Assembly: GCA_947038155.1 (NCBI GenBank)
Contig: CAMQVH010000004.1
Span: 107,118 to 171,117, forward strand
Direction: 5' to 3'
Length of the DNA: 64,000 bases
From: an uncultured Bacteroides sp.
GTDB taxonomy: Bacteria; Bacteroidota; Bacteroidia; Bacteroidales; Bacteroidaceae
A model generated the notes under the pieces. It had not been told where the DNA came from. It saw only the letters and a program-made list of their open reading frames with translations, and did no database searches. The position numbers were made by a program, and so were the translations under genes. Of the stretch, positions 26,321-35,612 are shown in pieces. Positions within the stretch are counted from its first letter, which is position 1; each line of letters opens with the position of its first letter.

Positions 26321-28333
26321 ATGAAAGAGACACTCAACATTATCAAAAACGATCCCTGGCTGGAACCTTTCGCAGATGCCATTACCGGTCGTCACCAGTA
26401 TGCACTGAACAAGGAAGCCGAGCTGACCAATAAAGGAAAACAAACTCTTTCGGACTTTGCATCAGGCTATCTTTATTTTGGTCTGCACCGTACTCCCAAA
26501 GGATGGACGTTCCGTGAATGGGCACCGAATGCTACTCATATTTATATGGTAGGTACATTCAACAACTGGGAAGAGAAAGCTGCTTATAAACTGAAAAAAC
26601 TGAAAAACGGTAATTGGGAAATCAATCTTCCGGCAGATGCCATTCAGCACGGAGACTTATATAAGTTGAATGTGTATTGGGATGGCGGACAAGGTGAACG
26701 CATTCCTGCATGGGCTACACGGGTAGTGCAGGACGAACAGACCAAGATATTCAGTGCACAAGTCTGGGCACCGGAAAAGCCATATAAATTCAAGAAAAAG
26801 ACATTTAAGCCTACTACGAATCCTTTGTTGATCTATGAATGTCATATTGGAATGGCACAACAAGAGGAAAAAGTAGGCACATACAATGAATTCCGCGAAA
26901 AAACACTTCCACGCATAGCACAGGAAGGCTATAACTGTATTCAGATTATGGCCATTCAGGAGCATCCTTATTATGGTAGTTTTGGCTATCATGTATCCAG
27001 TTTCTTTGCTGCTTCTTCCCGCTTTGGTACGCCCGACGAACTGAAAGCGCTGATTGATGCTGCTCATGAGATGGGTATTGCCGTTATTATGGATATTGTC
27101 CATTCTCATGCAGTGAAAAACGAAGTGGAAGGTTTGGGTAACTTTGCCGGTGATCCGAACCAGTATTTCTATCCGGCTCCTCGTCGTGAGCATCCGGCAT
27201 GGGATTCACTATGCTTTGATTATGGCAAAAATGAAGTGATTCATTTCTTATTGTCCAACTGTAAATACTGGCTGGAAGAATATAAGTTTGACGGATTCCG
27301 TTTTGACGGTGTGACGTCTATGTTGTATTATAGCCACGGGTTAGGAGAAGCATTCTGTAATTACGGAGATTACTTCAATGGTCATCAGGACGGCAATGCC
27401 ATTTGTTACCTGACATTGGCGAATGAGTTGATTCATCAGGTCAATCCGAAGGCTATCTCTATTGCTGAAGAAGTTTCCGGCATGCCGGGACTTGCGGCCA
27501 AAGTAGAGGATGGCGGTTACGGATTTGATTACCGTATGGCTATGAACATCCCTGATTACTGGATCAAGACTATCAAGGAAAAGATTGATGAGGACTGGAA
27601 ACCTTCCAGTATGTTCTGGGAAGTAACCAACCGTCGTCAGGATGAAAAGACGATCTCTTATGCGGAAAGTCATGATCAGGCATTGGTAGGAGACAAGACT
27701 ATTATTTTCCGTCTGATTGATGCCGATATGTATTGGCATATGCAGAAAGGCGATGAGAATTATGTAGTCAATCGTGGAATCGCTTTACATAAGATGATCC
27801 GCTTGCTGACATCTTCGACGATCAATGGCGGTTATCTGAACTTTATGGGTAATGAGTTCGGGCATCCCGAATGGATCGATTTTCCGCGTGAAGGTAATGG
27901 ATGGTCTTGTAAGTATGCCCGTCGTCAGTGGGATCTGGTAGATAACAAGAATCTGGCTTATCACTACATGGGGGACTTTGATGCTGAGATGCTGAAAGTG
28001 ATCAAGAGTGTGAAAGATTTCCAGGCGACTCCGGTTCAGGAGATCTGGCATAATGATGGTGATCAGGTATTGGCTTATGGACGTAAGGATCTGATATTTG
28101 TATTTAACTTCAATCCGAGACAGTCTTTTGTGGATTATGGTTTCCTTGTTAGTCCGGGAGCTTATGAAGTAATCTTGAATACGGATAATGTTGCATTTGG
28201 CGGAAATGGTCTTGCAGATGATTCAGTAGTTCATTTCACGATTGCCGATCCGTTGTATAAGAAGGAAAAGAAAGAGTGGCTGAAACTCTATATTCCTGCA
28301 CGTACAGCTGTTGTTTTGAGAAAGAAGAAATAA
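26321..28333 (+). CDS. glgB: 1,4-alpha-glucan branching enzyme, GH13_8 (eukaryote-like)
   Basis: 670 residues. An N-terminal CBM48 sandwich (about 60-150, FREWAPNATHIYMVGTFNNW) is followed by the GH13 barrel. The nucleophile is Asp329 (FRFDGVTSMLYYSHG), the acid/base Glu383 (SIAEEVSGMPG) and the third acid lies in YAESHDQALVGDKT. GFRFDGVTSMLY and AEEVSGMPG are typical of the eukaryote-like subfamily 8 rather than the E. coli-type subfamily 9. It introduces alpha-1,6 branches into glycogen in the cytoplasm. From memory, the B. thetaiotaomicron counterpart mRNA is a reported target of the small RNA GibS; I see no GibS gene here. Confidence 0.95.
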   Translation: MKETLNIIKNDPWLEPFADAITGRHQYALNKEAELTNKGKQTLSDFASGYLYFGLHRTPKGWTFREWAPNATHIYMVGTFNNWEEKAAYKLKKLKNGNWEINLPADAIQHGDLYKLNVYWDGGQGERIPAWATRVVQDEQTKIFSAQVWAPEKPYKFKKKTFKPTTNPLLIYECHIGMAQQEEKVGTYNEFREKTLPRIAQEGYNCIQIMAIQEHPYYGSFGYHVSSFFAASSRFGTPDELKALIDAAHEMGIAVIMDIVHSHAVKNEVEGLGNFAGDPNQYFYPAPRREHPAWDSLCFDYGKNEVIHFLLSNCKYWLEEYKFDGFRFDGVTSMLYYSHGLGEAFCNYGDYFNGHQDGNAICYLTLANELIHQVNPKAISIAEEVSGMPGLAAKVEDGGYGFDYRMAMNIPDYWIKTIKEKIDEDWKPSSMFWEVTNRRQDEKTISYAESHDQALVGDKTIIFRLIDADMYWHMQKGDENYVVNRGIALHKMIRLLTSSTINGGYLNFMGNEFGHPEWIDFPREGNGWSCKYARRQWDLVDNKNLAYHYMGDFDAEMLKVIKSVKDFQATPVQEIWHNDGDQVLAYGRKDLIFVFNFNPRQSFVDYGFLVSPGAYEVILNTDNVAFGGNGLADDSVVHFTIADPLYKKEKKEWLKLYIPARTAVVLRKKK

Positions 28334-28353
28334 CTCAGGGAATAAAAAATAAG

Positions 28354-28397
28354 AAAGCCCTTGTCGAGTATTTAATGTTTGGCAAGGGCTTTTTTTA
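28354..28397. terminator. Bidirectional terminator between glgB and the PepSY-like gene
   Basis: AAAGCCCTTG (28354-28363) pairs with CAAGGGCTTT (28383-28392); T run on the plus side, A-rich sequence on the other. It serves the two convergent genes. Confidence 0.8.
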
Positions 28398-28871
28398 TAA
28401 GAATGTTCCCGGACCGAGAATGTCGTACATATAACTGACATTGCGGGTTTTTAGCAACATTCCTTGCGGGGAATAAAAGAGCTGGTATTTGATATCTACA
28501 TTATCTTGTCCTACCTTAATGACGATGATTGCCTGCCATTTAGGAAACTCCACCATGGTTACATCATTTACTACCCAACTGGCATAAGGACCGGATACAA
28601 AGGCATTGTATACGGTAGGTGTCACCCGGTCGAGACTGACAAGGTCCGTCTGTGTCATTTGCCATTGAGCCTGCGTATTGAACCAGACGTTTTTAGTGAA
28701 TCCATTCATGACAAAGTTAGCGCAATAATAGCCATCATCCTGCGACCATGCTATACCGTTGGCTTTGGGGTACATCTTTTTGAAGGCAGCCTGTATATTG
28801 CCGGGAGGTAAGATTGCGAAGGCAGATACAGACAATAATAATATGACTGCCAAAAAACTAATTTTCTTCAT
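28395..28871 (-). CDS. Secreted BLIP/PepSY-like (DUF2874-type) protein
   Basis: 158 residues with signal peptide MKKISFLAVILLLSVSAFA. Two repeated units follow, each of the form alpha helix then antiparallel strands (IQAAFKKMYPKANGIAWSQD then YYCANFVMNGFTKNVWFN; VYNAFVSGPYASWVVNDV later), which is the pattern of the beta-lactamase-inhibitor-like/PepSY-like periplasmic proteins common in Bacteroides. The target is unknown. It stands alone, convergent with glgB. Confidence 0.75.
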   Translation of the reverse strand: MKKISFLAVILLLSVSAFAILPPGNIQAAFKKMYPKANGIAWSQDDGYYCANFVMNGFTKNVWFNTQAQWQMTQTDLVSLDRVTPTVYNAFVSGPYASWVVNDVTMVEFPKWQAIIVIKVGQDNVDIKYQLFYSPQGMLLKTRNVSYMYDILGPGTFL

Positions 28872-28944
28872 AAGGTTCTGGTTTAGGAAATTATTTATCT
28901 AACTAAACAGCCTTTGAGAATTTTTGTTTTCAGTTTGGGGGAAT

Positions 28945-29160
28945 AAATCAGTAGTATCTCCATTGGGACTGACTAAAAAGTCAATAGTAGCATCAATTCC
29001 ACTCTCTTCGGGAAGGAGGGGTGCCCGTAGGGCGGGGTGGTAGGTAAAATAAGGTTGTCTCTAATTTGTTGTGAATGAAATAATTGCGTATTTACCTACC
29101 ACCTCCCCCTACGGGTACTCCTCCTTCCCGAAGGAGGAGATTTTGAGATACTACCGATTT
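28945..29160. repeat. 216-bp palindromic MITE-like element
   Basis: Outer inverted repeats of 16 bases with one mismatch (28945-28960 and 29145-29160, core GTAGTATCTC/GAGATACTAC) enclose a second near-perfect inverted repeat of about 48 bases (29001-29048 with 29091-29138, containing CTTCGGGAAGGAGG and CCCGTAGGG). The loop is about 42 bases. Each inner arm also holds a small palindrome around TTCGGGAA. No ORF is present. The structure suggests a non-autonomous mobile element or a dispersed Bacteroides palindromic repeat. It fills the gap between the PepSY-like gene (transcribed away) and the end of the amylase gene. Confidence 0.75.
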
Positions 29161-29220
29161 TTGGGTTACTTCCATTCAAGATACTATTGATTTATCATTT
29201 GCCTTCATTCGGAGCAGGCA

Positions 29221-30918
29221 TCAGAATGTAATCTTCAGAATCTTCCCGTTATAGGCCCCTACGGAAACCTCAGTGGCTTTATAAGGCAATAAACAGATTT
29301 CCTCTTTGGCACCGGTCAATAAGTCTGTAGCCTGATATTTTTCCATTTGTGGTATCTGTAAGAAATCAAACGCGTGAGAAGGCACATTGATTGCTACATC
29401 GACCAGTTGGCTATCGAAATTGACGATGATAAACAACAATTCATTCTTATACTTTCGCATAAAAGTATATTGCTTATGTTCGTCGAAACGCCATCCGTTT
29501 TTATTGGCGTACATCAGGTCGAAGAATACTCCTTTGGCGATGGATGTCTCTTCATTACATAGCGTCAGTACTCTTTGGTAAATGCTGTACAGGCGTTTAT
29601 GCTCTTCGGTCAGCATTTTACCGTCAAACTTACCGCCATTGCGCCAGCGACGAATAGTATCCACGCTCCAGTAATCGAATATCGTAGTCCGTCCGTCTCT
29701 TCCGCTGAAACCTTCGCTGTCCATTCCCAGTTCGCCGAACTCCTGACCGAAATAAATCATCATAGGATTGGTGTTCATACAAGCAGAAACGATCAGAGCG
29801 GGGATTCCTTTACGTGGATCTCCTGCAAAGAAATCGGAAGCGATGCGCTGTTCGTCATGGTTCTCCAGGAAGTTCAGCATTTGCTTTTCTATTCCGTTCA
29901 GACTTTGCCAGCAGTGAGTGATGGATGCAGCGGATTCGTAGCCGCAAGCTACATTGCGGAGTGTATCGTATAAACCGACCTTATCATATAGATAGTCAAA
30001 TTTTCCACGGAACAGATAATTGCGGTATTCGTTGGGATTATAGACCTCGGCAATGAAAAGAATTTCCGGATGCGCTTCCTTAACTTGTGGAATAGCCCAT
30101 TCCCAAAATTCTACTGGAACCATTTCCGCCATATCGCAGCGGAAACCGTCGATACCTTTTGAGGCCCAGAATAAAAGAATGTCCAGCATCTTTATCCAGG
30201 TATCCGGAGTCGGGGAGAAATGGCAAGTGCCGCCATTCAGATAATCTACTCCATAGTTCAGCTTGATGGTTTCGTACCAGTCGTTGATGTTCGGTGTAGC
30301 GTCAAAACGGTTGTTACCTGTCGCTTTGGCCGGATATTCGTGGTAAGGCTCCGCTGCACCTTCTTTCATGTCGAACTGGGCACGCAACTCGGACTGCGGT
30401 ATATAGTAGAAATTATTGTACGGGCTGAAAGCGTAGTTCGGGTCATCGTTTGCTCCCAGTTCGGTAGTGCCGTCCGGTTGTGCATCCGAGTGATACTGGC
30501 GTGCTACATGGTTGGGGACAAAATCTATAATAACTTTCAGTCCGGAACGGTGAGTGCGATGTACCAGATTCTCGAACTCCCTCATTCGTTCCGGCACATC
30601 GGTTGCCAAGTCCGGATCTACATCATAATAATCCTTGATGGCGTAGGGAGAGCCCGCTTTGCCTTTCACGATGGCGGGGTGGTCGGGACGTATGTTGAAA
30701 CGACGGTAATCCGTCTCCGTTGCATGCTCGATAATGCCTGTATACCAGATATGGGTAGCACCCAGTTTTCTGATTTCTCCAAGTGCCTTGAGGGTGAAGT
30801 CGGCCATTTTACCACATCCGTTGGCGGTAATGTCTCCATTGTAGACACAATGGTTGTTATTGTTTCCGAACAGGCGTGTAAACACCTGATAGATAATCAT
30901 TTTATTTTCGTTGTTCAT
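29221..30918 (-). CDS. Cytoplasmic GH13 alpha-amylase
   Basis: 565 residues, no signal peptide, so intracellular. The GH13 motifs are all present: VIIDFVPNHV, GIDGFRCDMAEM (nucleophile Asp262), LFIAEVYNPNE (acid/base Glu291) and NFLENHDEQRIA (Asp355). A C-terminal beta domain follows. It most likely cleaves alpha-1,4-glucans such as glycogen or imported maltooligosaccharides. glgB is 1.2 kb away on the opposite strand, in keeping with glycogen turnover. An alternative start at Met7 is possible. Confidence 0.92.
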   Translation of the reverse strand: MNNENKMIIYQVFTRLFGNNNNHCVYNGDITANGCGKMADFTLKALGEIRKLGATHIWYTGIIEHATETDYRRFNIRPDHPAIVKGKAGSPYAIKDYYDVDPDLATDVPERMREFENLVHRTHRSGLKVIIDFVPNHVARQYHSDAQPDGTTELGANDDPNYAFSPYNNFYYIPQSELRAQFDMKEGAAEPYHEYPAKATGNNRFDATPNINDWYETIKLNYGVDYLNGGTCHFSPTPDTWIKMLDILLFWASKGIDGFRCDMAEMVPVEFWEWAIPQVKEAHPEILFIAEVYNPNEYRNYLFRGKFDYLYDKVGLYDTLRNVACGYESAASITHCWQSLNGIEKQMLNFLENHDEQRIASDFFAGDPRKGIPALIVSACMNTNPMMIYFGQEFGELGMDSEGFSGRDGRTTIFDYWSVDTIRRWRNGGKFDGKMLTEEHKRLYSIYQRVLTLCNEETSIAKGVFFDLMYANKNGWRFDEHKQYTFMRKYKNELLFIIVNFDSQLVDVAINVPSHAFDFLQIPQMEKYQATDLLTGAKEEICLLPYKATEVSVGAYNGKILKITF

Positions 30919-30969
30919 ATAGAGTAGATTTTATTTCATATCATAAATGTTTTCGCGAAAAGTAAGGTA

Positions 30970-31776
30970 TTACTTCCATATTTTCCCTTTTTCCGCCAAT
31001 GTCTGGTCAAGTAAGTCATTGGCTATCTTATAACCTTGCTCGAAGATTTCTTCCGCTTTTTCCAGTTCGGTGTTGCTATATCCATAAAGATTGTATGGCT
31101 CGATCAGCAAGTCACATTTTTCTCTTTCGGGGAAAGTATTGGCACGGAACATAAAGTGGAAGGAGCGCATGGCAATGCTTACGATATTCATTTTATAGTC
31201 TTGCGCCATGATGGGACTTACGTTGACGGCTACCACCTTGTCGCATATTCTGCGAAGGGTGGAGACTGGAAGGTTCATCATTAATCCGCCATCTACGTAA
31301 TTGGTTCCGTCGATATTGACCGGAGCAAACATGACAGGCATACAGCAGGAAGCAGCCACACGTTCGGCTATGGAGCCACGGTGGAAATGAACCATACGTC
31401 CGTGGTCCAGATCGGTAGCCGTGATGATTAAGGGGATTTGCAACTCTTCCAGATTCTTGGCTTTCAGATTGGTATGGAGAAAGTCAATAAATTCACAGAG
31501 GTCAAATAGTCCTTTCTTGGGGATGACTAACTTTGTCAGGTCCTGAAACTTATGGCCGGAGAAGTATTCAATCACTTGGTGAGGTTCATTTCCGTCGGCA
31601 TAAAAAACTCCGGCAAGCGCACCGGCACTTACTCCGGAGATAATGTCCGGTTTGATATCATGCTCCAGCAGAGCCTGCATCACCCCCAAATGCGCAAATC
31701 CTTTAATAAATCCTCCGCTTAAAGCATAGCCTATCTGATATTTACGGCTATTCCAGTTATTTGTGAATACCTCCAT
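30970..31776 (-). CDS. Patatin-like phospholipase (RssA-type)
   Basis: 268 residues. The patatin elements are an oxyanion-hole glycine loop (ALSGGFIKGFAHLGV; the usual GGGxRG is altered to SGGFIKG), the nucleophile Ser50 in SGVSAG, and Asp162 in the YVDGGLMMNLP box. It is a cytoplasmic serine lipid acyl hydrolase with a Ser-Asp dyad. It lies 51 bases upstream of the amylase gene on the same strand and may share its transcript. The physiological substrate is unknown. Confidence 0.88.
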   Translation of the reverse strand: MEVFTNNWNSRKYQIGYALSGGFIKGFAHLGVMQALLEHDIKPDIISGVSAGALAGVFYADGNEPHQVIEYFSGHKFQDLTKLVIPKKGLFDLCEFIDFLHTNLKAKNLEELQIPLIITATDLDHGRMVHFHRGSIAERVAASCCMPVMFAPVNIDGTNYVDGGLMMNLPVSTLRRICDKVVAVNVSPIMAQDYKMNIVSIAMRSFHFMFRANTFPEREKCDLLIEPYNLYGYSNTELEKAEEIFEQGYKIANDLLDQTLAEKGKIWK

Positions 31777-31905
31777 GAGTTACTTTCTTTTTTTAGTTCG
31801 CCACGAATTTAGTGAATTTATTGAAAGTAGGAGGAATATAATGGATAGTTTTTTTTGAATTGTATACAATCCTCTGAAAGCTATCCATATTTGGGGCTGA
31901 TGCTG

Positions 31906-33471
31906 CTAGAATCCGAAATCGTCTATCTCAACTTTATGTTCTTCTGATTCTTTGAAAGGTTTCGCTTCTTTCTGCACAGGGTTTCCTTCGATGTATACGG
32001 CACGGAACGGGCGGGCAGGGCAGACGTATTCGCAGCCGCCACATCCGACGCAGATCTCCGTATTGACGCGGGGAAGAGTCAGTCCGTCTTTGTAGGGTAC
32101 CATAGCAATGGCTTGCGTAGGACAATGCTCTGAACAGGCTCCGCAACTGGTTCCGTCAGTGAGGACAATGCAATTTTCTTCTATAAAGACGACATAGCCC
32201 ATCTGAGTGAGATGTTTCTGTTCTACTGTCAACGGAGGGATGGCACCGTTGGGACAGACATCGCTACATACGGTACAGTCGAAATTACAGAATCCTTTTT
32301 CGAAACTGACCGTTGGCTGCATCACACCTCCCAGACCGTATTCCATGAAAGCGGGTTTCAGTACATGCGACGGGCATTTGCTGACACAAAGATGGCATGA
32401 TGTACAATGTTGCTGGAAACGCTTCTGGCTGACAGATCCCGGAGGAGTAATCGGATTTTCTTTTTTGTATGCCTTTTTGCCTTCCATCGTCGCAATGGAT
32501 TCTTGCGCCTTTGTAAGAAGCGTGGGAGTTGCTCCGGCAGTAGCCAGTCCGGCAAGCAGAAAACGACGTTTGGAAGAATCTGCAGTAACGGAAGATGGTT
32601 CTGTTGCCGCCGCTTGTTTTTCTGTAGCGGAAGAACGTTGTTGTCCCTTTGAAGCAGGGGCGTAAACCAGCGCTTTCTGTTTGCAGGCACCGAGACAGTC
32701 GAAACAGTCTACACAGCGGCTATAGTCAATAGCGTGTTCTTTGCTGTGGATGCAGGCAGCTTTGCATTTGGTAGCGCAAAGTCCGCAACCATTACATTTT
32801 GCGGTATCGATACGGACTTTGAACAAAGAGTAACGGCTCAAAAATCCTAATACCGTACCTACCGGACAAATGGTATTGCACCACGTGCGGCCGTGTTTCC
32901 ATGCTAATATAAGAATGGCGGCAAAGGTCAGTATCGCTATAAGAAGGGAAGAAAGACTTAACACCGAGGTGTCTACCTGATAAAACGTGTAGTTTTCGAA
33001 TCTGGAAAATACGGATTCCAGCAGGTTGTTTCCCAGCATATACACCGGTTTGAAGATATGTACTACAATGCGTCCGTATGCGCTATACGGGTCCAGCAAT
33101 CCCAATACCACCGAGAAGCCGCATACGGAGGCAATTACAGTCACTCCGAGCACGGTCCATCTCAGCATATTCTTTGCAGGACTGTACCGATATCTTTTTT
33201 TCTTCTTTCCCACAGACTTTGAAATGCGTGCTATGATATCCTGCCATATTCCCATCGGACAGATGGTAGAGCAATAGATACGTCCGAACAACAGGGTTAA
33301 CGCAATCAGCACAATCAGTATGCCTATACTGAGAGATAGCACGGCAGGGACAAACTGTATATGTGCCAACCGATGAAAACTGTTCGGCAGAATATTAGCA
33401 AAATCGAGAAAATAAAAAGTAATCAGTGCAAAAAGGACGACTGATATTCCGATACGTATCTTTCTTAACAT
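31906..33471 (-). CDS. Membrane polyferredoxin, NapH-like part fused to NapG-like ferredoxin part
   Basis: 521 residues. Four to five membrane helices (about 5-27, 42-63, 103-125, 170-192) carry two NapH-type C-x3-CP motifs (Cys67/71 and Cys198/202). Two cytoplasmic 4Fe-4S sets follow (Cys226/229/232/236 and Cys253/256/259/263). A linker then contains SSKRRFLLAGLATAGATP, which looks like a twin-arginine signal inside the protein (Arg302-Arg303). The C-terminal part has four more clusters (from Cys356, 395, 434 and 474). It should carry electrons between the membrane and other redox partners. It lies six bases after the DUF362 gene. Donor and acceptor are unknown. Confidence 0.85.
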   Translation of the reverse strand: MLRKIRIGISVVLFALITFYFLDFANILPNSFHRLAHIQFVPAVLSLSIGILIVLIALTLLFGRIYCSTICPMGIWQDIIARISKSVGKKKKRYRYSPAKNMLRWTVLGVTVIASVCGFSVVLGLLDPYSAYGRIVVHIFKPVYMLGNNLLESVFSRFENYTFYQVDTSVLSLSSLLIAILTFAAILILAWKHGRTWCNTICPVGTVLGFLSRYSLFKVRIDTAKCNGCGLCATKCKAACIHSKEHAIDYSRCVDCFDCLGACKQKALVYAPASKGQQRSSATEKQAAATEPSSVTADSSKRRFLLAGLATAGATPTLLTKAQESIATMEGKKAYKKENPITPPGSVSQKRFQQHCTSCHLCVSKCPSHVLKPAFMEYGLGGVMQPTVSFEKGFCNFDCTVCSDVCPNGAIPPLTVEQKHLTQMGYVVFIEENCIVLTDGTSCGACSEHCPTQAIAMVPYKDGLTLPRVNTEICVGCGGCEYVCPARPFRAVYIEGNPVQKEAKPFKESEEHKVEIDDFGF

Positions 33472-33477
33472 GGTGGT

Positions 33478-34413
33478 TTACATCTTAATTCGCTTGACAT
33501 TCAGTTTGTCGATGTCCATCGTTCCTACTTTCAGTGCTTCTCCTTTGGCAAGGTGACCTACGGTGTCCAGCGGCATTTCGCGTACTTGATTGAAGAATTT
33601 GGCTGCGGCTGTATCTACGGCTACAATATCCGGTGAGATAAAGAGACCTTTTGCCAGTACCACGTCCGAAGCGGAACGTCCTCGCGGTCCGTTGGTCTTC
33701 ATGATACGGTAGGCGTCTACGACATTAAGCACAGCTTTCTTTTCCAGTGTACAGATGTCCGCAATGCATTGCTGCAGGTCATTCTGGTGGAAGAAGCCGC
33801 GGTCCCAGACGATACCCATATGGTTTTTCATGGAGATAGTCAGATTGGCGCCTCCGTGATTCTTCAGGATAGGGACATTAATCCATACATCACAATTCAG
33901 GATGGCTTCATGTATTTTCGCCTTCTTCATCTTTTGTCCCTTTGGCAGATCAACGGGTTTGTAGTAAGATTCCAGGTGGGCGGGCATAACTTTGGCTCCG
34001 GCTTCTTTCGCTGCCGCTTCAATACCGCTGTTTTTGTAGCACTTCTGCCAATCGTCGCAGGTATGGTCGAATACGGTGACCTCTTTGGCTCCGGCGGCAA
34101 AACATTGTTTGATGATTTCCGTGATCAGTTTCGGATTCGTGTTTCCTGCCAGTTCGGGCACTTTATCCCATCCGATATTGGGCTTTACCACTACTTTCTG
34201 TCCGGGCTTGACGAATTGCTTCATACCGCCCAGCTCGCTGATAGCACGACGGAACATAGCTTCCGGTTCGCCGCCCATGACGGCTACTAGGTCCGGTTTG
34301 TCACCATTTGCCTTATTGATTGTCTGAGTCAGTATCTCCATCGCCTCTGAACGCTGTATAGTCATGGCGGCACCAGTAATAGCTACTGTCTTTAAAAAAT
34401 CCCTTCTGTCCAT
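33478..34413 (-). CDS. DUF362 protein with twin-arginine-like signal
   Basis: 311 residues. The N-terminus MDRRDFLKTVAITGAAM fits a Tat signal. The DUF362 domain fills the rest (VVVKPNIGWDKVPE, TVFDHTCDDWQKCYKNSGIE, ILKNHGGANLTISMKNHMG, VVDAYRIM). No ferredoxin Cys set is present here, unlike some DUF362 proteins, but one lies in the polyferredoxin encoded next. It may be a periplasmic redox partner of that protein. Function unproven. Confidence 0.85.
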   Translation of the reverse strand: MDRRDFLKTVAITGAAMTIQRSEAMEILTQTINKANGDKPDLVAVMGGEPEAMFRRAISELGGMKQFVKPGQKVVVKPNIGWDKVPELAGNTNPKLITEIIKQCFAAGAKEVTVFDHTCDDWQKCYKNSGIEAAAKEAGAKVMPAHLESYYKPVDLPKGQKMKKAKIHEAILNCDVWINVPILKNHGGANLTISMKNHMGIVWDRGFFHQNDLQQCIADICTLEKKAVLNVVDAYRIMKTNGPRGRSASDVVLAKGLFISPDIVAVDTAAAKFFNQVREMPLDTVGHLAKGEALKVGTMDIDKLNVKRIKM

Positions 34414-34427
34414 CTTTCTTTTTTAGT

Positions 34428-34943
34428 TTAGAGTTTTGCAATTGCCTTTAACAGGGCGTATCCGCCAAACCATTGAATGAACATACCCGGAATACCGATA
34501 CGGAAATCTTGTACTGCGATATAGAAATCTCCCTCGATCATCCATTCAAAAGCGGTTCCTATGAGTTGATAGGAGAGTATTACTCCAAGGACGGCTAACA
34601 AAGAAACGGTTTTCACGGTACGTGCTGCAAGGGCGGAAGCACCGGCAAGCAAGGTTGATTTTATCAATATAATCGGGAGAACGGCCTCGGATGGCATGGC
34701 AAACAAGATATGATTGATGATAGGAGAAAGAACAGCTGTCAGCAATCCTACCCGAAAACCGTACTTATAAGCGGCTATTAAGGTAAAAAAGTAAATTGGT
34801 AATAAAGTCGGTCCACCGTAAGGAACGAGGTGGCACAGTTGTGGAAGTGCGATGTTGCCTGCTACGAATAACAGGGCGAACAGGTAAGTTTTCACATTGC
34901 TGTAATTCAGCGAATAGAGTTTGGCGGATGTTTCCATTTTCAT
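34428..34943 (-). CDS. ECF-transporter-like S component
   Basis: 171 residues with about five hydrophobic helices and the pattern of vitamin-type ECF transporter substrate subunits (GNIALPQLCHLVPYGGPTLL, IYFFTLIAAYKYGFRVGLLT, ALLKAIAKL at the end). No EcfA/EcfT genes lie nearby. It is the first gene of a three-gene operon with the DUF362 and polyferredoxin genes (14 and 6 bases apart), so its substrate may be a cofactor or metabolite used by that redox pair. Start Met1 or Met3 are both possible. Confidence 0.7.
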   Translation of the reverse strand: MKMETSAKLYSLNYSNVKTYLFALLFVAGNIALPQLCHLVPYGGPTLLPIYFFTLIAAYKYGFRVGLLTAVLSPIINHILFAMPSEAVLPIILIKSTLLAGASALAARTVKTVSLLAVLGVILSYQLIGTAFEWMIEGDFYIAVQDFRIGIPGMFIQWFGGYALLKAIAKL

Positions 34944-35612
34944 TGATGACTTTAATGTTTAGATTGATGATATCTTAAAGATTAGACTATTCTCGTTTGA
35001 AAAAGTTTAATCGGTCTCATAATTTCTTGGCCGGTCAAATCATGATTGGGCTTTGATGTTTACAAAAGTAGTGCAAATTTTCAATGAAACGTATTATTTT
35101 ATCGTTTTTTGTTTATTCATTGAAGTGCGTGAACCGGAACAGTGGATTTCTCCTTCCGGTGACAATGAAAAAAATGTATGATTTATGAATCATTGGTGTT
35201 TGTGTTTATAATAAACTTTGTGATAGTTTTAGTAAAACGGTATCTGAGTTTATTATAAACGATGTAATTCCGTTTATGGCTTTTTATGCTGAAATTTGGC
35301 AACAAAAAAGGCTGTGACTTCCAATGGAAGTCGCAGCCTTCAGCTTGTATACCGATGACTCATATCTTATTCTTTATAGGGAAATATATATGTCTTGTTG
35401 TAATATTGTACTTGCCTTACGGACTGATCAATCTTGACTGTATGTTACCGTTCATGTGATACATTACAGCAGGTATGTTGAAAGACAGACTTCTTTTCAT
35501 TAGTTACGGTTTTATAGGTTTATTATTGTTCTGCTTACAAATATACAACATTAAAAGGGCTTTGTCAAGTCCTGACAGAAATAACCCGTTAAACTCTGAG
35601 AAAGTATCTTGT
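34944..35612. other. Long intergenic region with one promoter box and one terminator
   Basis: A minus-strand -7 box (TACTTTTG, plus-strand 35063-35070) would start the ECF-S/DUF362/polyferredoxin transcript with a leader of roughly 110 bases. A strong minus-strand terminator lies at 35302-35340. I see no gene and no riboswitch I recognise in the leader. Confidence 0.55.
35302..35340 (-). terminator. Minus-strand intrinsic terminator
   Basis: A 15-bp stem (35308-35322 with 35326-35340, one G-T pair), three-base loop; the six A at 35304-35309 give a U tract on the minus strand. It lies about 270 bases past the PPK2 gene and probably ends its transcript. Confidence 0.8.

Noticed and set aside
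30220..30927. 235-residue plus-strand ORF opposite the amylase gene
   Set aside because: Antisense of a clear GH13 gene with all catalytic motifs; no family resemblance.
34944..35062. Possible riboswitch in the leader of the ECF-S operon
   Set aside because: Suspected because S components are often riboswitch-controlled, but I could not find the conserved cores of the riboswitches I know.
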